In this document: in pieces, positions 62,981 through 64,000 of the stretch
How positions within the stretch are numbered: position 1 is the first letter of the stretch
Layout: each line of letters starts with the position of its first letter
Source: Oegoconia quadripuncta
Lineage: Eukaryota > Arthropoda > Insecta > Lepidoptera > Autostichidae
Assembly: GCA_949316235.1 (NCBI GenBank)
Contig: OX438760.1
Span: 1,800,501-1,864,500 of the forward strand
Length of the DNA stretch: 64,000 nucleotides
Reading direction: 5' to 3'
Notes under the pieces: generated by a model
The model's input: the letters and a program-made list of their open reading frames with translations, nothing else
What the model was told of the DNA's origin: nothing
Database searches by the model: none
Program-made: the position numbers and the translations under genes

Positions 62981-64000
62981 AACTTAGATAATTAACTATA
63001 ATTAATTATTTTTTCTATGTTTTCGATTTTTGAAAGATTACATGTTATATTGAAGGTCTGAAATGCCGATGTCACTGGCTCTCGATAAACCTCGTTTTTA
63101 AAACAAAACAATATTCCTAGTCTCCCAGAACTTACTTGTTCGGATTCCCACAAATCTGTCCTTTATCTTTCGGATCGCGCATGCGCTGTCCCTCTCGTAT
63201 ATTGCAAAATATTAAATGTCCACGCATCGTGCGCCGAGCTTTATTGGTGCTCACTTACAAGGCGCAACAAAATAGATGAAGAATTAATTTAAAAAGCGTT
63301 GACCTTCACCACTTTCTGTTTAGTATTTTAACTACTATACCAGTCAGCGTTTTGAACCCGCCCCTGGAGACCCCCGACTGGTTTAGCGACTGTCTTCAAT
63401 TGTAAACTACCGGGACAAATATAAGATAAGATAAGATGTTTATTTATCAAAAAGGACCATACATTTGCTGTAACATCCACGCTAGGCTGGGCCTGTATCG
63501 TGGATGCCAAAATTTCCATAATAGAGAAACAATTTCACTGGTTATTACATTTTATATGTAACATCTGTTAAATTAGACTTAAGGAGACAGACATGCATGC
63601 AGAGCATAAAGGTGGTAGAACTAGCCTTAGATGTAACTAGCACGTTAGAATTTTACAAGTTGCGCGTGCGCATGTGTGTGGTCTAACTGTGTGTTTGTGT
63701 GTGGGAGCATTAATTTAAGATTTGCAAGCTTCTGCATATTAACAAAAGAAAGGCAAACTAACTAACATAAATATGTTTCCAAATTTCAAGAGTAAGCGAG
63801 TAAATGTGTATCACACCACAGTCTGTAGGAGTATACAAATTGGACGATGGAACGCGAACTCATGCTTGACGATGTCAATTCTATAACCCGTCAGGCATTA
63901 TGGCGACCTCGAACATAATTTCCGAGCTTTTAAGCGGTTTCGCTACTCTTGTAGCCAGCACTTTTACGCGCAGTAGCCTTTGCTACGAGATTCTCTCGTC
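62981..64000. other. no gene recognised
   Basis: 63420-63500 (ATAAGATAAGATAAG then TGTTTATTTATCAAAAAGGA) is a LINE tip in minus orientation with a pentamer tail. The rest shows nothing assignable. Confidence 0.4.

Overview
The window looks like intergenic chromosomal DNA from a moth or butterfly (Lepidoptera). It is AT-rich and no host gene, intact rRNA gene or functional tRNA gene could be recognised. Almost everything with a readable signature is a transposable element or a fragment of one. The lepidopteran call is an inference from the mixture: BEL/Pao and mariner elements, tRNA-headed SINEs, a 5S-rRNA-headed SINE, and many 5'-truncated LINE tails ending in short tandem repeats.

Layout. 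1-8.7 kb: mariner end, LINE tails, a chimeric SINE that carries a LINE 3' end, nested SINE/MITE insertions, and a 1,024-bp element with about 270-bp inverted repeats (6889-7912). 8.7-11.9 kb: a tRNA-headed SINE, then a 5'-truncated RNase H-bearing LINE (9005-11839) with a 13-bp target duplication. 12-36 kb: degenerate LINE reverse transcriptase fragments, SINEs in both orientations, small fold-back elements and long stretches with nothing recognisable. 36-43.4 kb: more LINE and SINE remnants, a 311-bp element with a 4-bp target duplication, a 5S-derived SINE, and a large inverted repeat beside an OTU-protease gene fragment. 43.7-57.1 kb: the best preserved part. It holds an apparently complete BEL/Pao LTR retrotransposon (45138-52336; LTRs read as identical, 5-bp target duplication, one 1,759-aa polyprotein) lying between two nearly identical mariner copies. 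One mariner copy has a mutated catalytic Asp and a replaced N-terminus; the other keeps its catalytic residues but is frameshifted. 57-64 kb: SINEs, LINE tails, a third copy of the fold-back MITE, and a further inverted-repeat element.

The parts interact as parasites rather than as a pathway. MITEs sit inside SINEs, SINEs inside SINEs or older repeats, and LINE tails inside SINEs. Uninterrupted copies elsewhere in the window act as empty sites, so the relative order of several insertions can be read directly. The only open reading frame that looks capable of making a complete functional protein is the BEL/Pao polyprotein. Family labels SINE-A, -A2, -B, -C and -D are working names for this window only.
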